A stretch of 64,000 nt of DNA from Copromyces sp. CBS 386.78 (lineage: Eukaryota; Ascomycota; Sordariomycetes; Sordariales; Sordariaceae), in the NCBI GenBank assembly GCA_030685235.1, contig MU839088.1:1-64000 (forward strand). Direction: 5' to 3'. How positions within the stretch are numbered: position 1 is the first letter of the stretch; each line of letters starts with the position of its first letter. Below are positions 1-13,846 of this stretch, one piece after another. The notes under the pieces were generated by a model. The model saw nothing but the letters and a program-made list of their open reading frames with translations, searched no databases and had not been told where the DNA came from. A program made the position numbers and the translations under genes.

Positions 1-308
1 TTATTATTTACTAATTAATATTATATTTCTTAGATAACGCAACCCAGTGGAATTCTACTTATAGAATGCTAGATCGGTTTATCTACTGTAAAGAAGCTGT
101 TCTTTATACTTATAGAAATACTACTAATGAAGTTGTATTGGTTAATCAAATTCAAGAAAAGGATTTTAAATATTTAAATATTTTGAAAAAAATATTTGAA
201 ATATTTGTAGAACCTTTAGTTGAATTACAAAGCTAGATTTATATAACTATTAATCTAGCATTTTTATATATATACGATATATTTAAAAGTCTTAAAGAAA
301 TCTCAATA

Positions 309-1442
309 ATAATAATAGTCTTATTCCCTATACTACTTATCTATAGCGCCTTATTGGCATAGGGTACTTCTCTTAGTTCTCTAGAGGAAATTGTGCGGCG
401 ATAAGCGACGTCGGATAAAAACTGCTAGCTCCTTTCGGTTGTAAATAAATTACGTCTATTCTATTTCAATTCTATTTGTAATAGTACTTACCTACTGCCT
501 TAGTAAATAAGCTACTTCTTTTCTACCGCTTTCAATCTAATATTAAAATAATTAAAATACTATTCTCGTACGCCGCTCCTTCTTCCTAAACCGCCTATAA
601 CTATCGTCCCTTCCCCTTCGTTTACTATTATTCCCGCTTTATTATTATCCCCTAAATTCCTATGATTCTATTAAAATTTATATAAGCGTAAAGGTCCCTC
701 CTTTCTCTCTATATAAAAATTCTTCCCCGCCGCTATCTTTTAAACTTTCTTTTCTTCCCTATTTAATTAATTTTTAAAATAGCGTCTTCTTCTATTAGCC
801 GTACTCCCGACCGTCTTTCTAACCATATATTTAACCCCTTAAGTTTTATAATTTATATTAACTATAGTACCGTTAAGCGCGGTATCGACTTCGTCCGTAT
901 AATAGACTCTCCGTCCCCTAAATTCGCTTGCTCCCCTACGCCCCCCTCTTCTCCGGTACCCGAACTCTAAACTTTTATCCGGGTATTATCTTCCAACTCC
1001 GCCTTTAATTTTCCTTTTAGCCGGTAAATCTTTTTTATCTTTACGCTTACTTCCCTTTCTCCTCGTTAACTACGTTAATTAGCATCGTCCGCCGTACTCT
1101 TTACTTTTACTATAGCTTAAAATTTGCCGACTATATTTATAATACCCCGTCTTTTAATATAGCTACGTTCTATACGCTCTTCGCGGAATATATTTATTAC
1201 GTTAATACTAAGAGTAAGTTTCCTCCCGCGGTTTTCTTTTCGTTTTCTTCTCTAACGTTCCTCGAGACGCCGGCAAGTAGAGCGCTACTTGTCTTCTTAC
1301 CAATACGAAATATATATTAGATACTCCGTTGGGTTGCTACAATAAGCGCAACGCCGTCTAAGTTGCGGTTATTGCTTTGTCCCGCTCCTAGGGTAATATC
1401 GGTCCCCTGGTTCGTCGTCTCCGCAGCGCCTGTGTCGACTTC
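309..1442. mobile_element. Unclassified 1.13-kb insertion in the hAT gene with 14-bp target duplication
   Basis: The 14-mer AAGAAATCTCAATA stands at 295-308 and again at 1443-1456. Deleting 309-1442 plus one copy restores an open hAT reading frame. The insert has a different base composition from the surrounding exon, including pockets of CG-rich sequence. No LTRs or terminal inverted repeats were seen. A 14-bp duplication suggests target-primed (LINE- or SINE-like) integration. The left end is an ATT/AAT microsatellite rather than a clean poly(A), so the class stays open. The minus strand reads as a degraded open frame for its first about 130 bp. Confidence 0.55.
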
Positions 1443-1872
1443 AAGAAATCTCAATAGAAATTACGAATTTAAGAAATAATATAAAAGATGTAAGTAAAAT
1501 TATAATATATATATAAATTTATATATTTTATAACTATTTATTATATAGTATATTTACTAATATTAAATAGGAATCAATTCTTAATGATTTAAAGGAAGCG
1601 ATAGAAGCTGGGATTCAAAAACTAGAAAAATATTTTCCGAAAAAGCTTACAAAAGAGGATTTAAATAAATATAAACCTTATATTCTAGCTTTATTTCTAG
1701 ATCCACGGTTCAAACTATCTCATTTTGAAAACGGTAATAATAATCGACCAGCCGGCTTATTATACCATTATATAAATATTAAAGAGGATGTATTGGAATT
1801 AATTCGTAAAGAATATAAATCGTAAGTTTTAATATATTATTAATATAATAATTACTACTAAGATTCTTATTA

Positions 1873-1926
<54 letters not shown>

Positions 1927-2838
1927 TTATATTAAGATATATAAATACTAATACCTTCTTTTACTAGTACTACACTCCCTACTACTCCGTTGAGAAACGA
2001 AGAAATTTCGACCACAGAAGACGATAATCGTAAAATTAAGTCTAAAAAGAATAAATTCTTTATTAAAATTAATGAACGAAATATAATTAATGAAATCGAC
2101 CAATATTTACAAGAAGGTCGACCAGAGTCTCTAGAAGTAAGTTATATTTTAATTAAACGTCCTTATATAATAATATATATAATATAGAATTTATATAGAA
2201 ATTTATATATATATATATATATAAGAGTAAATATATACATATATAGATTTCTATAGAAAAACGGTATATATATATATATATATAAATATATAATATTCGT
2301 AAATATAAAATAATATATTATTATATAGGAATATTTCTATATTAATCTTTAATAATTTTATACTAACCTTTTAATTAATAGAATATTAATCCCTTAAATT
2401 ATTGGAAGTCGGTAGCCTTAAAATGGCCTACTTTGGCTTTAATGGCTAGAAAATATTTAGGAATTCCTGCTACTACTGCTAGTATTGAACGGGAATTTAG
2501 CTTTAGTCAGTTAATTATAACTAAAAGCCGTACTAAAATTGACCCAGAATTAATGAAGCAAATAATGCTTCTAAAAAGTTAGAGAATTACTAGTATTAAA
2601 GAAATAAATGAATATTTATTTAATAATATTAAAGATTTTATTAAAGATGAAAAAGAAAGAGAAGGAAGGAAAGGGAATAATACTAATACTTCTAGTAGTA
2701 GTAGTAGTAGTAGTGATGATAATAATAATGAGGATATTATTAATAGTGTCACAGGATTGTAACTAGTATATAGTAGTGCATCCCGATGTTCGTTGGCAAG
2801 CGAACATCGTCCTATCTTTTATAGGTTTAGCGAAGTGG

Positions 2839-3048
2839 TGTTATAGGATTAGCCTATGACATGCCCACCCTGCATTCGTACTATGTCTATCGTTATAGTA
2901 CGGTCACGTGTAAGGTTATGTGCGCGTACGGCCTGGCTTCAGGGCTCTCGCCCATATAGCCAGTCCTCCGCATATATCCTTCCTTTCCTCTCCTTCGTAT
3001 AATAATATATATTTAATCCTACCCCCAATAGTACTTCACCCCGTAATA
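2839..3048 (+). repeat. 5' LTR of Gypsy-A
   Basis: 210-bp direct repeat of 13289-13498, with many C/T and G/A differences between the copies. It starts TGTTATAGG and ends CGTAATA. Confidence 0.9.
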
Positions 3049-3249
3049 GTTTATTATACCTTACTATTGCGCTGCGTGTATTTAAGGGAAATAAATTTAG
3101 ATTATATTTAATATAGAAAAAATTATTTAAATCGTATTCTGTAATTAAAAAACTCGACCCTTTACGAACGGGGCAAGTAAAAATTCGGTCGTAAATAATA
3201 TAATTCGAGTTAGGTAATATAAGTATTAACCTTATCTCTTTTTCTCTAT

Positions 3250-5929
3250 TTATTAATTAAGACGGTATATTTAAGGAAATTACCATATCTGCGTTAATTT
3301 AATAATTAATAATAGACTAGCTACGGATTATTACCGATAATTTTATTGTAGCAACTGCTATCGGCGCCCTTTAAATTACCGACCTTAAAAATCAAGTAAT
3401 TTATAATATCCTAACTAAGGTATTTATAAACCTTAATAATAATCCTACTATTCGCGTTCTATTATATTATACTATAGACTACGCCCTTATGTTCGTATTA
3501 GTCCCGGTATTCTACAACGTCGCCCTCGCCTATAACTATTTCGTTTATAATAATATAATCGAAGCTTGTTCGCGCGCTTAAAGAACCGAGGAGGATTTTA
3601 CCGAGTCTTACTAAGAGATCGATCGTTTAAATATTCGAAATACCGAATTTTAATAAGGGATTGACGAATTTAAATAATCTTTTAATAATTTTAAAACTAA
3701 TACCTTCAAATTTTTTTAAAGATAGAGAGATAGGTACGTCGAAGCTATTAATAAAATCCGCGTTTAATTAAAATAAATTTAAAAAATTAAAATACTTATT
3801 ATAGTAACTATAAATATTAACGGTAGCGGTTATAGGTTAATATAATTATATACGTATATTATTCCGTTTAATAGTAAAGGAATTATTCTATTGGAAAAAA
3901 CAGAAAAGTATTATTCTTAGTATATAAAGGTTAAATTATATTAAATTAACGAATCGATTTATTTTATTTCTAAATTTAAACGTTTTTTATATATTGCTAA
4001 ATATTTCGAAGGCCCCCCTTTCGTAGTTATCGAATTGGCGTTGGCTAATATTTTCGAATATTTAATTAATAATATTAAATAGAAATAGAAGATTGTAATA
4101 GACTTTTTTAAAGAATTTAATATTAAGTATAATAATTCCGACTTTATTATTATTATTCGTTGCGAATTAAACGATTTAAAGATAATTAAAGATATGCGCT
4201 GGGCTATTTTCGAGGACTGTTTTACTATCTTTATCGATTAGTATAATATAAATAATATTATAAAAGTATATTTCTTTCGTAATAAAGTTACTAAAGCCGT
4301 TTGTAATATTATTGTTTACTAATACCCGTTTTTTACCGATAACGATTACAATAAATAGTTTTAAATAATCCGCTTACTAATTTAGAGCTATAAAAATAAT
4401 ATTTATTGCGAAAAGTTCGCTAACCCTTTTTATAAATAATTTTCTTTAAATAATTATAATATTATTTCGTTTATAGAATAGCCCGTTAATTAAGGCGGTA
4501 ATACGATAGACTTTAATTCTATATTTGCTACTAATATTATTATATGCGGTATAATTTTGTAAGAGATTTTCGAGTATTATATAAAGATTGGCGTATATAC
4601 CCGTTGCGGTCGTAAGAATTATTTTTCGGCCGCTTATTGCAACTATATTAATTTTAATAAGGATCCCCCTATTTCTACCCGTAGTAGTTGCAGCGGTCGC
4701 GGCGGTAGAGGCGGTAATAAAGGCGGTAGTAGGGGCGGTAATAATAATAATTCTACTCTTTAGTAAGGTTAGTATAACTACGGTTAATAGGATTATAGTT
4801 AATAGGGCTACGGCTAATAGTATTAAATTAATATTATAAACGCTTAGGCGGCTAATAATATTAATATTGCGGTGCTATAATATTAGTAAACCTCCGTCCT
4901 TACGTACGTCCCCGGTTTCGTCGGCCCTATTTAAAGTAATAAAATTAATTATATTAATTAATAGGGAAATGTATAGCCTTTAAATTAAATTATAATTAGA
5001 AGTAACTATTTATAAAATAAGGAGAGGAAGGTAATATTATTATATAGTTAAATATAATTAAGGTTTATAAATCTTTTATAAATAACCGTTATAAATACCC
5101 TAATTTATTAAACCTTTCTATTTAATTGTCCGACGGATTACGTAAAATATATTATTCAAATTTAGTCGATAATAATTCTATTACCCTAGGCTTTATAAAT
5201 AAACGTTTCGTTTATTATTATTATCTTCCCTTCTATAAATTTATAATATTTAAAATCTTATATTTCGCTAATAGAGGCCCTATTAAAAATAATATTACCT
5301 ATTTTATAAAATTTATAATAAAGATAGGCTATTACTACGAAATTATCGACCTATTTATTTATAATTTAGCCGAAAATAACCCTATTATTCTAGGCTACTT
5401 ATAATTAGTTTATTATTTATTAAGTATTTTATAGTTTTATAATTCGTTCTAATTTATTGCAATTTATAAAAAGTACGGCTATTTTTTAAAGGGAGTCCTT
5501 AATACTAAGCGGGAAACTCTTATAGCTAGCCTAACTACCTAATTTAATATAATACGCTTAGTATTTAGAAAAGCTATTTACGAAGAGGTCTTAAACGAAA
5601 GCGAACTCGATTTTAACGAGCTATAAGCGGATATCCTACGCCGTATCTTTATTTCCGCGATTATAAAACGTATAATCCGCTAACGGTTTAACTATTTTTA
5701 AAATTGGATTATTTACTACTTAAAGACCTTTACAATTAATAAGATACTAGCGGGTTCCGGCTAAACTATTATATTTAACGTAATTTCCTATAATATAATC
5801 CCTCCTCTTCTATTATAAATAGTCCTAATACCTTACTAAATAGCTAGAAGATTCCGTACCGTTATTATAAATTATCGAATCTAAATCCGCCGCTTCTATA
5901 TTTTAATAAATCTTATTAACCTTAATAAT
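3250..5929 (+). pseudogene. Gypsy-A gag and protease region (degenerate)
   Basis: Plus-strand frames with many stops. Around 4590-4740 a zinc-knuckle-like segment (TRCGRKNYFSAAYC) is followed by a Gly/Arg-rich tail, typical of the C-terminus of fungal Gypsy Gag. The stretch 5100-5400 contains a 90-codon open fragment, probably from the protease region. At 5929 the frame is interrupted by Gypsy-B; the pol homology continues from 9334. Confidence 0.6.
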
Positions 5930-6238
5930 TATCACGGTGCAAAGGCACAAGGTAGGTAAGAATATATGTAATTGTACGAAGGAGTAAGAGGAAAGGTTCA
6001 AGGGTACGATCTTAGACTGGTCTTTATGGAGGCTAGTCTGGGAGATCAGCTCTACAGCAATCTCATAAGTGCTATAGAGCTAGTACGACCTATATAGCGA
6101 TAGCGATAATAAGGCTATTGTAGCCTTCTATAAAGGCCGTAATAGCCTTATACTATATTCGGAACTATAGCCTAATCCCTAGTTCTAATAACTACCAACC
6201 GCATACTTCTAAATTATTATAAGGCTAACCCTATAATA
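5930..6238 (-). repeat. 3' LTR of Gypsy-B (minus orientation)
   Basis: 309-bp direct repeat of 9020-9328. This copy carries more TA in place of CA/TG than the 9020 copy. Confidence 0.88.
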
Positions 6239-9019
6239 TTACCCCGGACTAAAAGAAGTTGTATAATTGATTAATAATATATAAAACGATCGAAATACCT
6301 ATTAATCGTTTAATTTGCCTTATAAAAGCCTCTATAGCCGCTATTACTCTACGCGGCGACTTTTTTAATCCTCTATACTCCGTATTTCCTATTAGTACTG
6401 GCTATTCCTCTCTTACCTCCGTTAGTAGCGGTTAGTCCGCTCCTACTAATTACTAGTCTATTATTATTTTATGCCGCTTTTCTATAGCGATTTAATTTAG
6501 TAGCGCCGGTTCGTTTAAGTAATTTTCGTAGAATTTTTATACTGCCTCCGAGTATATTGCAACGTTAGCCCGTTTCTGCTAATTTAATACGTATGGCGGT
6601 ATTTATAGGACGTAATATTTTTATCGTCTATTTTTTAAATTCCGTCTATAGCCGCCTATACTATTAAATTCCTATTCGATAGAATTTTTCCTATTATCCG
6701 TCCGTTTTATAATCTTCCTTTAATTTACTTTTATATCCCTTTCAGTACGTCCTTCTTAAAGTTTTACTTTATTAATATAAAATATAGGATTATACTTTAT
6801 ATTAATTAGGAATTGAAGAGTAATTATATAATTACTAGTTTTTAGGACTTCGAATAGCCCTTCCCGGAACGGAATTAATTTAACGTACGGTTTTCCGGTT
6901 TTGAGGTTCTTTATACTTAGTAAAACCTTATTTCCGATTTTATATTGTAGGGTATTTAATTTCTTTTCGTTAATATTATCCTTATATTACTTTTATACTT
7001 CCTTTATTTTAATTATTATATAATTTAAAATTATTTTAAATTAGTTAATAATTTTAATAACTTTAAAATATTTATTCTATTAAATTTTTAATATTTTTAG
7101 AAGGTATAGCGTAGCGGGCTCGACCCCTATCTAGGGATAGAATTTATAATTGGTAAAAAATAATAAAATTCCCGTCGTCTTTAAAATTAAATTATTTACA
7201 GTAAATTCCGCTATTAGTAATTAATTAATTTAATTATTTTATATTTAATTAATAAAGGTTTATAAGTATCTTTCTATTTCTACGTTAATACGTTCCGTTT
7301 ACCCGTTTATAATTAAGTGAAAAGCGGAGGAAGGTATAAGGTTAATTTCTAGCCTTATTAATAATATTTTTTAAAATTATAAAATAAATTAGGAACCCTA
7401 ATTAGATATAATAGTATTAAGTAAATTATAAATATTATAAACCTGTTTTATAAAATAGTCCGCTAGTTCCTCTGTAGTTAGCCTTATTATAAGAATAAAG
7501 TGCTATATCTTTATTAATTTATTAATAATTACTATAATATATTAGAATATTTAATTGTAGCGTTCGTAGGACGTTAACGGCGTAATATAATTAATAGAAA
7601 TATTTTTCTATAGAATAAAAAATATTAATAATAATTTTAAAAACTTATATAGTACGTACTATAACGGCTTTATCTTTATATACGTTAGGTAAGTCTTATA
7701 ATAGGTTTTTATTACGTTGTATATCCCCGGCTAAAAGAAAAATTAGAGGAGTAGGCTATAAATCTTCTCCTTCCTTAGGTGCCTTATTTTTAGCGTATTG
7801 TAGGTATAACGGATTAATTAGTAGTAGACTTTAATATTTCCGGGATTAAGAAGAATTGAATTATAATAATAGATCCAACCCTATATAGTATAGTATTCCG
7901 CGAACGAAAATTTTTTAAAGCTTTTTTTAATTTCCTTTAATTACGTTTTCTTTATTAGGTCTATTAAATAGGCGAATACGTTTTAAAAAAGGGTTAATTT
8001 CTTATAAGTCTCTATTATTAAATTGTCGATTAACGTTTCGTTTATAATTTTTAAATTGTAAAAGTAAGTTATCCCGATAAAAACTTCCGAATCTCCCTTA
8101 TTTTTTAAAATGTAGGAACTGTTAACGAAAATGTCCTTCTCTAGTAAAACTTTATTCCTTATTAAGAAATATTTATTGCCTTTATATTTTGGAATATTTT
8201 CCGGTTTGCAGTTTAATATATTAAGGCGGACTTATAGCGAGCCCGGTCGGTATTAAATAATGAAATTAAAGCGGGAGAGAAATTGTGATTATTTTATATA
8301 TTGTAGTATTAATTACTTATTAATTATAAACGACTTTAATCCTTTGTAGTTTATTAAGACTTCGAACAGCTGTTGTGCTCCCTCTAACTTTGGCTTTTAT
8401 TCCTCTAACGCTTTAATAATAGCGAATAATTCTTTATTATAGATATTATAATTGTATTTTATTAACGAATATTATTGATTAAAGTAAATTATTAGCTATA
8501 ATACCCCGTCTTCGTTATATTGAGAGAGAATGCCGTCGCAGGCTTAATTTAAGGTATCCGTCTCTACGACTATTTGTTTAGACTAATTGTAAATACGTAA
8601 TATTAGTCTACTAGTAAAAATTCGTTTAAACGCGTCGAAAGAGCGTTAGTACTAGTTCTCCTATTTCCAATCTTTAATGGTCTTCTTTGTTAGTTCGTAT
8701 AATAATCCCGTTAGGATGGAAAAGTATTTGATAAATTGCCGATAGAAATTGGTAAATCCTAAGAAACGCTGTAGCGCCCTCTTAATATCTGGAGCCTCCT
8801 ACGAAGTGATTGCTGCTACCTTCTCTGGGTCCATTTCGATACCTCCGGGGGTGGTCCTAATGAGTCCGCGGTTCAACGAGGCGACTCTACACACCGGGGT
8901 CCGCGACTCCTACGAGGCGATCCCGGTATAGTTCTAGATTGCGCAGCTTCTCGCCGCGCGACTCTAGGGGTCGAAAAGAGATGTGCGTATAAACGCGATA
9001 GTTTAAAGGTGTAATTAAC

Positions 9020-9328
9020 TATTACGGTATAAAGGTATAAGGTAGGTAAGAATATACGTAATTGTACGAAGGAGTAAGAGGAAAGGTTTAAGAGTGCGAT
9101 CCTAGATTGGTCTTTATGGAGGCTAGTCTAGGAGATTAGCTCTACAGCAATCTTATAAGTGCTGTAGAGCTAGTACGACCTGTGCAGCAATGGCGATAAT
9201 GAGGCTATTGTAGCCTTCTGCAAAGGCCGTAATAGCCTTATGCTATGCTCGGAGCTATGGCCTAATCCTTGGCTCCGATAGCTGCTAACCGTATGCTTCT
9301 AAACTATTATAAGGCTAACCCTGTGATA
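9020..9328 (-). repeat. 5' LTR of Gypsy-B (minus orientation)
   Basis: 309-bp direct repeat of 5930-6238; the less mutated of the two. Confidence 0.88.
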
Positions 9329-9333
9329 ATAAT

Positions 9334-12300
9334 ATTAAAGAATTATCCGCCGCCGCTTTTAATTAATTAGTAGAAAAGTACGACCTTTAAATTATTTATA
9401 CTATAAGGGCTAATATAATTAAAGATATTAAACGTATAATAGAAGAAGATTAATTAATAAAGGAGTATAATATTTTAAACCCGTCCGCTTTCAATAATAA
9501 ATTTATATTAAAAATAATTAAAGAAGTCCTTATAAGTAGGGGATAAAAATAAAAGAAATTCTTCGGTAATAATTTTTATTGTTAGATCGATAATTTAGTG
9601 AATAAAAGTGACGTAGTTATTTTAAAAGCCATTAAAATTTCTAATTCTATTAAAATCACCGGTATAAATACCGATTTCCTCTAGTACGAAGAAACTATCG
9701 ATTAATACTTCGCCGTTAATAGCATCGCTTTATATAAGGTTATTTTGGAAGATATTACGAAGTTTTACGAGAAAGCCGATAAACCCCCTAAGATTAACGA
9801 ATAAATTTAAGCTAAGTTACTTCGATAATACTAGTATTATACGAATACTTTCCGTTAAAAGGGAGTTAAAACCCTTCCCCTTTATTGTTCTTACGATTTA
9901 AAATTGAATTCCGCCCGGGAATTATACCTTTAGCTATTCGCGGACGCCCTTTTAACCCCGACAAATTTAATATTATTAAAAAATAGATCGATAATATACT
10001 ATAAAAGAAGTTTATCCGGCCATTATAATTAAAAATATCTATTCTAATCCTTCTAATAAAGAAATTAGGAGGAGGAGTTTACGTTTACGTAGATTACTAC
10101 GGTATTAATAATATTACCTTTAAATTATAATATCCGCTACTATTAATTAAAGAAATTTTTAACGTAATTTATTATATTAAAATTTTTACTAAATTTAACG
10201 TTATTACTATTTTTAACCGTATCCGCATTAAGGAGGGGCGCAAGTAGTTTATAGCTTTTATAATACAGTTTAATCTATTTAAATTATTAATAGTTCTATT
10301 TAATTTATAAAGCGCCTCCGGGGCTTTTTAAAACTATATTAATAATATTTTTTACAACGTTTTCAACATTTATATAATTATTTATTTCGACGACGTCTTA
10401 ATTTATTCCGATAATATTAAAGATTACGAACGGTACATAAATAATATTTTTAACCGCTTAATTAAAATAGGCTTTAGCGTTAATATCGATAAATATAAAT
10501 TTTATACAATATAAACAAAATATTTAAGCTTTATTATTATACCAGGAGGCATCGAAATAAATCCGGAAAAGGTTAAAACCGTTACCGACTAAATAGTTCC
10601 CTAATTTAAAAAGTCTTTATAATCTTTTTTAAACTTTATAAATTTCTACCGCCGTTTTATTAAAGATTTTTCAATAATAGCGGGATTATTATACGAATTT
10701 ACAAAGAAAAATATTATATAATTTTAGTCCGCTACATATAATTCCGTTTTCGAAGCTTTAAAACGGGCTTTTACTAATAGACTCGTATTAAAGATTTACG
10801 ATTAGTCTAAAAAAATAGTAATTAAAATAAACGCTTCTAATTAGGTTGCAAGTAATATTCTTTTTTAATACAATAATAATAGCGTTCTCTATTTAATCAC
10901 TTACTTTTCGTCTAAATATACGGTTTAAAAGTATAATTATAATATATATAATAAAGAATTATTCGCTATTATTAAAGTATTAGAAGAATAGAGATTAGAA
11001 TTCGAAGGAGCTTAATAGCCTTTTAATATTTTAATAAATTATAAAAACCTCTAAACGTTTACAACCAATAAATAATTTATATAGTATTATATAAAATAGT
11101 CCCAATTCTTATTACGGTTCAACTTCTTTATTAAATATACCCTAAACTCGTAAAATCTTCGCCCTAATACCCTAAGCCGTAAACCTAACAATTACCCTAC
11201 TAATATCGACGACGATTATTTAGTAACTTACTAACGGGTATTCTTAAACCTTATATAATTCGAAAACGGTTACTTCGACCCTTTAAATTTCACCCTCCGC
11301 TTAATAAGCGACTATAACAATAAATCTATTAATAATATTATCCTAAATAGCTACGAAACCTCAGTTTTCTTCTAAGAGGTCGTTTCTTATCTATTAGATC
11401 CCACTTATAGATAATAGACCCCTAATATTAAAAAAGTATTTTACAAGGTATTTACAGAATATTAGGTAACTAATAATACAATTGCCAAATAGCGTAATAA
11501 GGTTATTATTAATCTGTACAATAAAGAATTTTAATTTATCCTAATTAATTATTAATATAATTTCTCTAACGTAGGGTACCTTAGCTGTAATACAATTTAC
11601 AACTTTCTTTAATACAATTTCTACTAGGAGGGGATAATTTACAATATTAGAATTTTTTATAAAAGATATCTCCCCTATATTAAAACAAAGTTTTTAAAAT
11701 AAAAATCCACTAATTTATTTAAATTTTTTAAAGTTTCGTTCGCCCTATAGAAAGATATTTCTATTAATTACATTATTTTACTACCCCTAAATATCTATTT
11801 CGGCCAAACTTTTAAGCATATTACCATCGTTATTAATTAATTAACTAAAATACGTTATTATATCTTAATAATAATTCTAAAAACTAAAAAACTAGCTAAT
11901 CGCTTTATCGACTAGGTATATTACTTTTACGGCTTATTAAATATAATCCTCTCTAATCGTAGTATGTAATTTATTTTACGTTTTTAAAATACTCTATACA
12001 AATAGTTTACTATTACCCGCAAATTGACCTCCGCTTTCTACCCCTAAATTAACGTTTAAACCGAACGTATTAATATAGAAATAGAATAATTCCTTCGTCT
12101 TTATATTAATTAAATACAAATTAACTAGGCTAAATAACTTTTATTCGCCGAATTTGCAAATAATAATATAATTTCTTCATTAATTAATATTTTTCCTTTC
12201 TTCGCTAATTATAATTTCTATCTTTAAATAAGTACCGAACTATATACCCTACCGTACCCAAATTTATTACCCGTTTAGCTAAAAGAACATTATAAAATTA

Positions 12301-13270
12301 ACGAACTAATTAACCGTTTCTAAATAATCTAGGACTTCGCGTCCTAATAGATAAAGCGCACCTAAGTACGGTACGAAGATAACGCTAACCGTTACCGAAT
12401 CGACTTGCCTAAATATAAGAAGGGGGATTTAATATTCTTCAATACAATTAACTTCGCTAACGGCCGACCGATATTAAAGCTTTACCCCCGCTAGGAAGGA
12501 CTATTCAAAGTTATACGAACGGAGTCTTATATAGTATACCTCGCCCTACCCTCGAATATAAAGTACGCCCCTATCTTTTATATTTTAATAGTTCAACTTT
12601 AAATCGGTAAAGGCCTACTTAACTAGAATACTTCAACGGATATTAAAATAAATAATAATAGAATTATAGTCCGTACAAACGATTACGAAGAATGTACCGA
12701 ATAAAATTTCGAGAAATTCATCGATTACGCCTAATTAAGTAATAATATCCACTAATACTACCGTATATAGTAGAAAAAAAATTACTAGCCTACCTAAGAA
12801 CCTAAGGCTAACGTTATTAATTGTAAAAAAATAATCCTACGCTTCTATAAAGAGAATCCCGATAAACTAATACCTCCCGAAGTTTAATAATAGCCCGAAT
12901 ATATTAATACCGCCTCGGCACCCGACCCCGAATCTACTCCCGAACCCCCTAAGTCCGTTCCTAAACCACCTAAACAGCGCTCCGCCCGCTTAGTACGCTA
13001 TAAAACCGCTACTATAATTAATATATCTACCCCGCTGCTAAACGGCGTTACGACCGTTCGTAAACTAACCGAACTAATAAATAAGAAGGTAGAAGAATCG
13101 TTAGTTTTACTATACGGGAAGATACTACGAAGGTTATTAGATATTTGGGCAGGCAGGATACTACCTATAGAGGTTATTAATTATAATAAAATATTGGAGG
13201 AGATAGAGTTGAACGATTATAATAATTAAGTTATTATTTCATATATATATCGTTTGAAGCTACTAGAGCT
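9334..13270 (+). pseudogene. Gypsy-A pol: reverse transcriptase, RNase H, integrase (degenerate)
   Basis: Continuation of Gypsy-A after the Gypsy-B insertion. Reverse transcriptase is clear at about 10370-10680: YFDDVLIYS, the catalytic F/YxDD motif, followed by IPGGIEINPEKV and then FLNFINFYRRFIKDFS. RNase H lies around 10800-11130 (FSSKYTV, YNKELFAI). Integrase core lies around 11730-12150 (NYIILLPLN, TKIRYYI, NRSM, LRFLPLN). The C-terminal part to about 13230 probably holds a chromodomain-like tail, which I could not confirm. Many in-frame TAA/TAG stops. Confidence 0.8.
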
Positions 13271-13288
13271 TCTTTTGAGGGGGGATAG

Positions 13289-13498
13289 TATCATAGGATT
13301 AGCCTATAATATGCCTACCCTACATTCGCACTATATCTATCGTCATAGCACGGTCACGTGCAGGGTCATGTGCGCGTACGGCCTAGTTTCAGGGCTCTCG
13401 CCTATATAGCCAGTCCTCCGTATATATCCTTCCTTTCCTCTCCTTCGCACAACAACGTATATCCAACCCTACCCCCAACAGTACCTCACCTCGTAATA
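13289..13498 (+). repeat. 3' LTR of Gypsy-A
   Basis: Direct repeat of 2839-3048. The 5-bp duplication AGTGG follows at 13499-13503, restoring the interrupted TRIM LTR. Confidence 0.9.
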
Positions 13499-13846
13499 AG
13501 TGGTCAGATACACTGCCGCCCTATTATAGTATATTCGCTTACTACGGTGGGTTCGATTCCCGACCGGGGCAGTTGAGGGCGGGTTTTTCGATGCTGTATT
13601 CCGTCTATAGTAGACACTTTGAGGTTCCAAAGAGCAACTTTAGAATTATTCGCACGAAGACAATGCAACCGTAGCTAATACCCGGCAACGAACCTATTGG
13701 AAAGGTACGCCTTTTAAGTAGTACTATATGCACCTTCGCAGTCGGGCATCTACGGATGACCCCTAAGTAAGAGCTGCCTCTCGCCGATACGCCTTAGGGG
13801 AGGTTCTAGTATCTAGCTCTTGTAGAGCCTCTTTAAGGGAAGGTAG

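Larger units (their letters stand above)
5930..9328 (-). mobile_element. Ty3/Gypsy LTR retrotransposon B, internally deleted, nested in Gypsy-A
   Basis: 309-bp direct repeats at 5930-6238 and 9020-9328, flanked by the duplication ATAAT (5925-5929 and 9329-9333). On the minus strand the LTR starts TATCACAGGGTTAGCC and ends ACCGTGATA. The internal region is 2.78 kb. Read on the minus strand from about 8860, it encodes the second half of reverse transcriptase (GGIEMDPEKVAAI, then ALQRFLGFTNFYRQFI), then RNase H and integrase remnants. Gag, protease and the RT catalytic first half are absent, so the leader seems joined directly to mid-RT. A purine-rich CCGGGGTAA lies next to the 3' LTR. The patch 8730-9000 is GC-richer than the rest. 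Confidence 0.85.
2839..13498 (+). mobile_element. Ty3/Gypsy LTR retrotransposon A, RIP-mutated
   Basis: A 7.26-kb element once the nested Gypsy-B (plus one duplication copy) is subtracted. LTRs are 2839-3048 and 13289-13498, 210 bp each. The 5' copy begins TGTTATAGGATTAGCC and the 3' copy TATCATAGGATTAGCC; both end CGTAATA. The target duplication is AGTGG at 2834-2838 and 13499-13503. A purine tract (GAGGGGGGATAG) directly precedes the 3' LTR. The gene order gag, protease, RT, RNase H, integrase on the plus strand identifies Ty3/Gypsy. Frames are interrupted by dozens of TAA/TAG codons, consistent with repeat-induced point mutation. Confidence 0.9.

Noticed and set aside
4588..4839. 83-codon Val/Ile-rich ORF
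   Set aside because: Out-of-frame reading of the Gly/Arg-rich end of Gypsy-A gag.
13530..13576. tRNA gene ending in GGTTCGATTCCCGACCGGGGCA
   Set aside because: T-arm and 3' acceptor half look real but no complementary 5' acceptor half exists upstream; kept as tRNA-like part of the TRIM.
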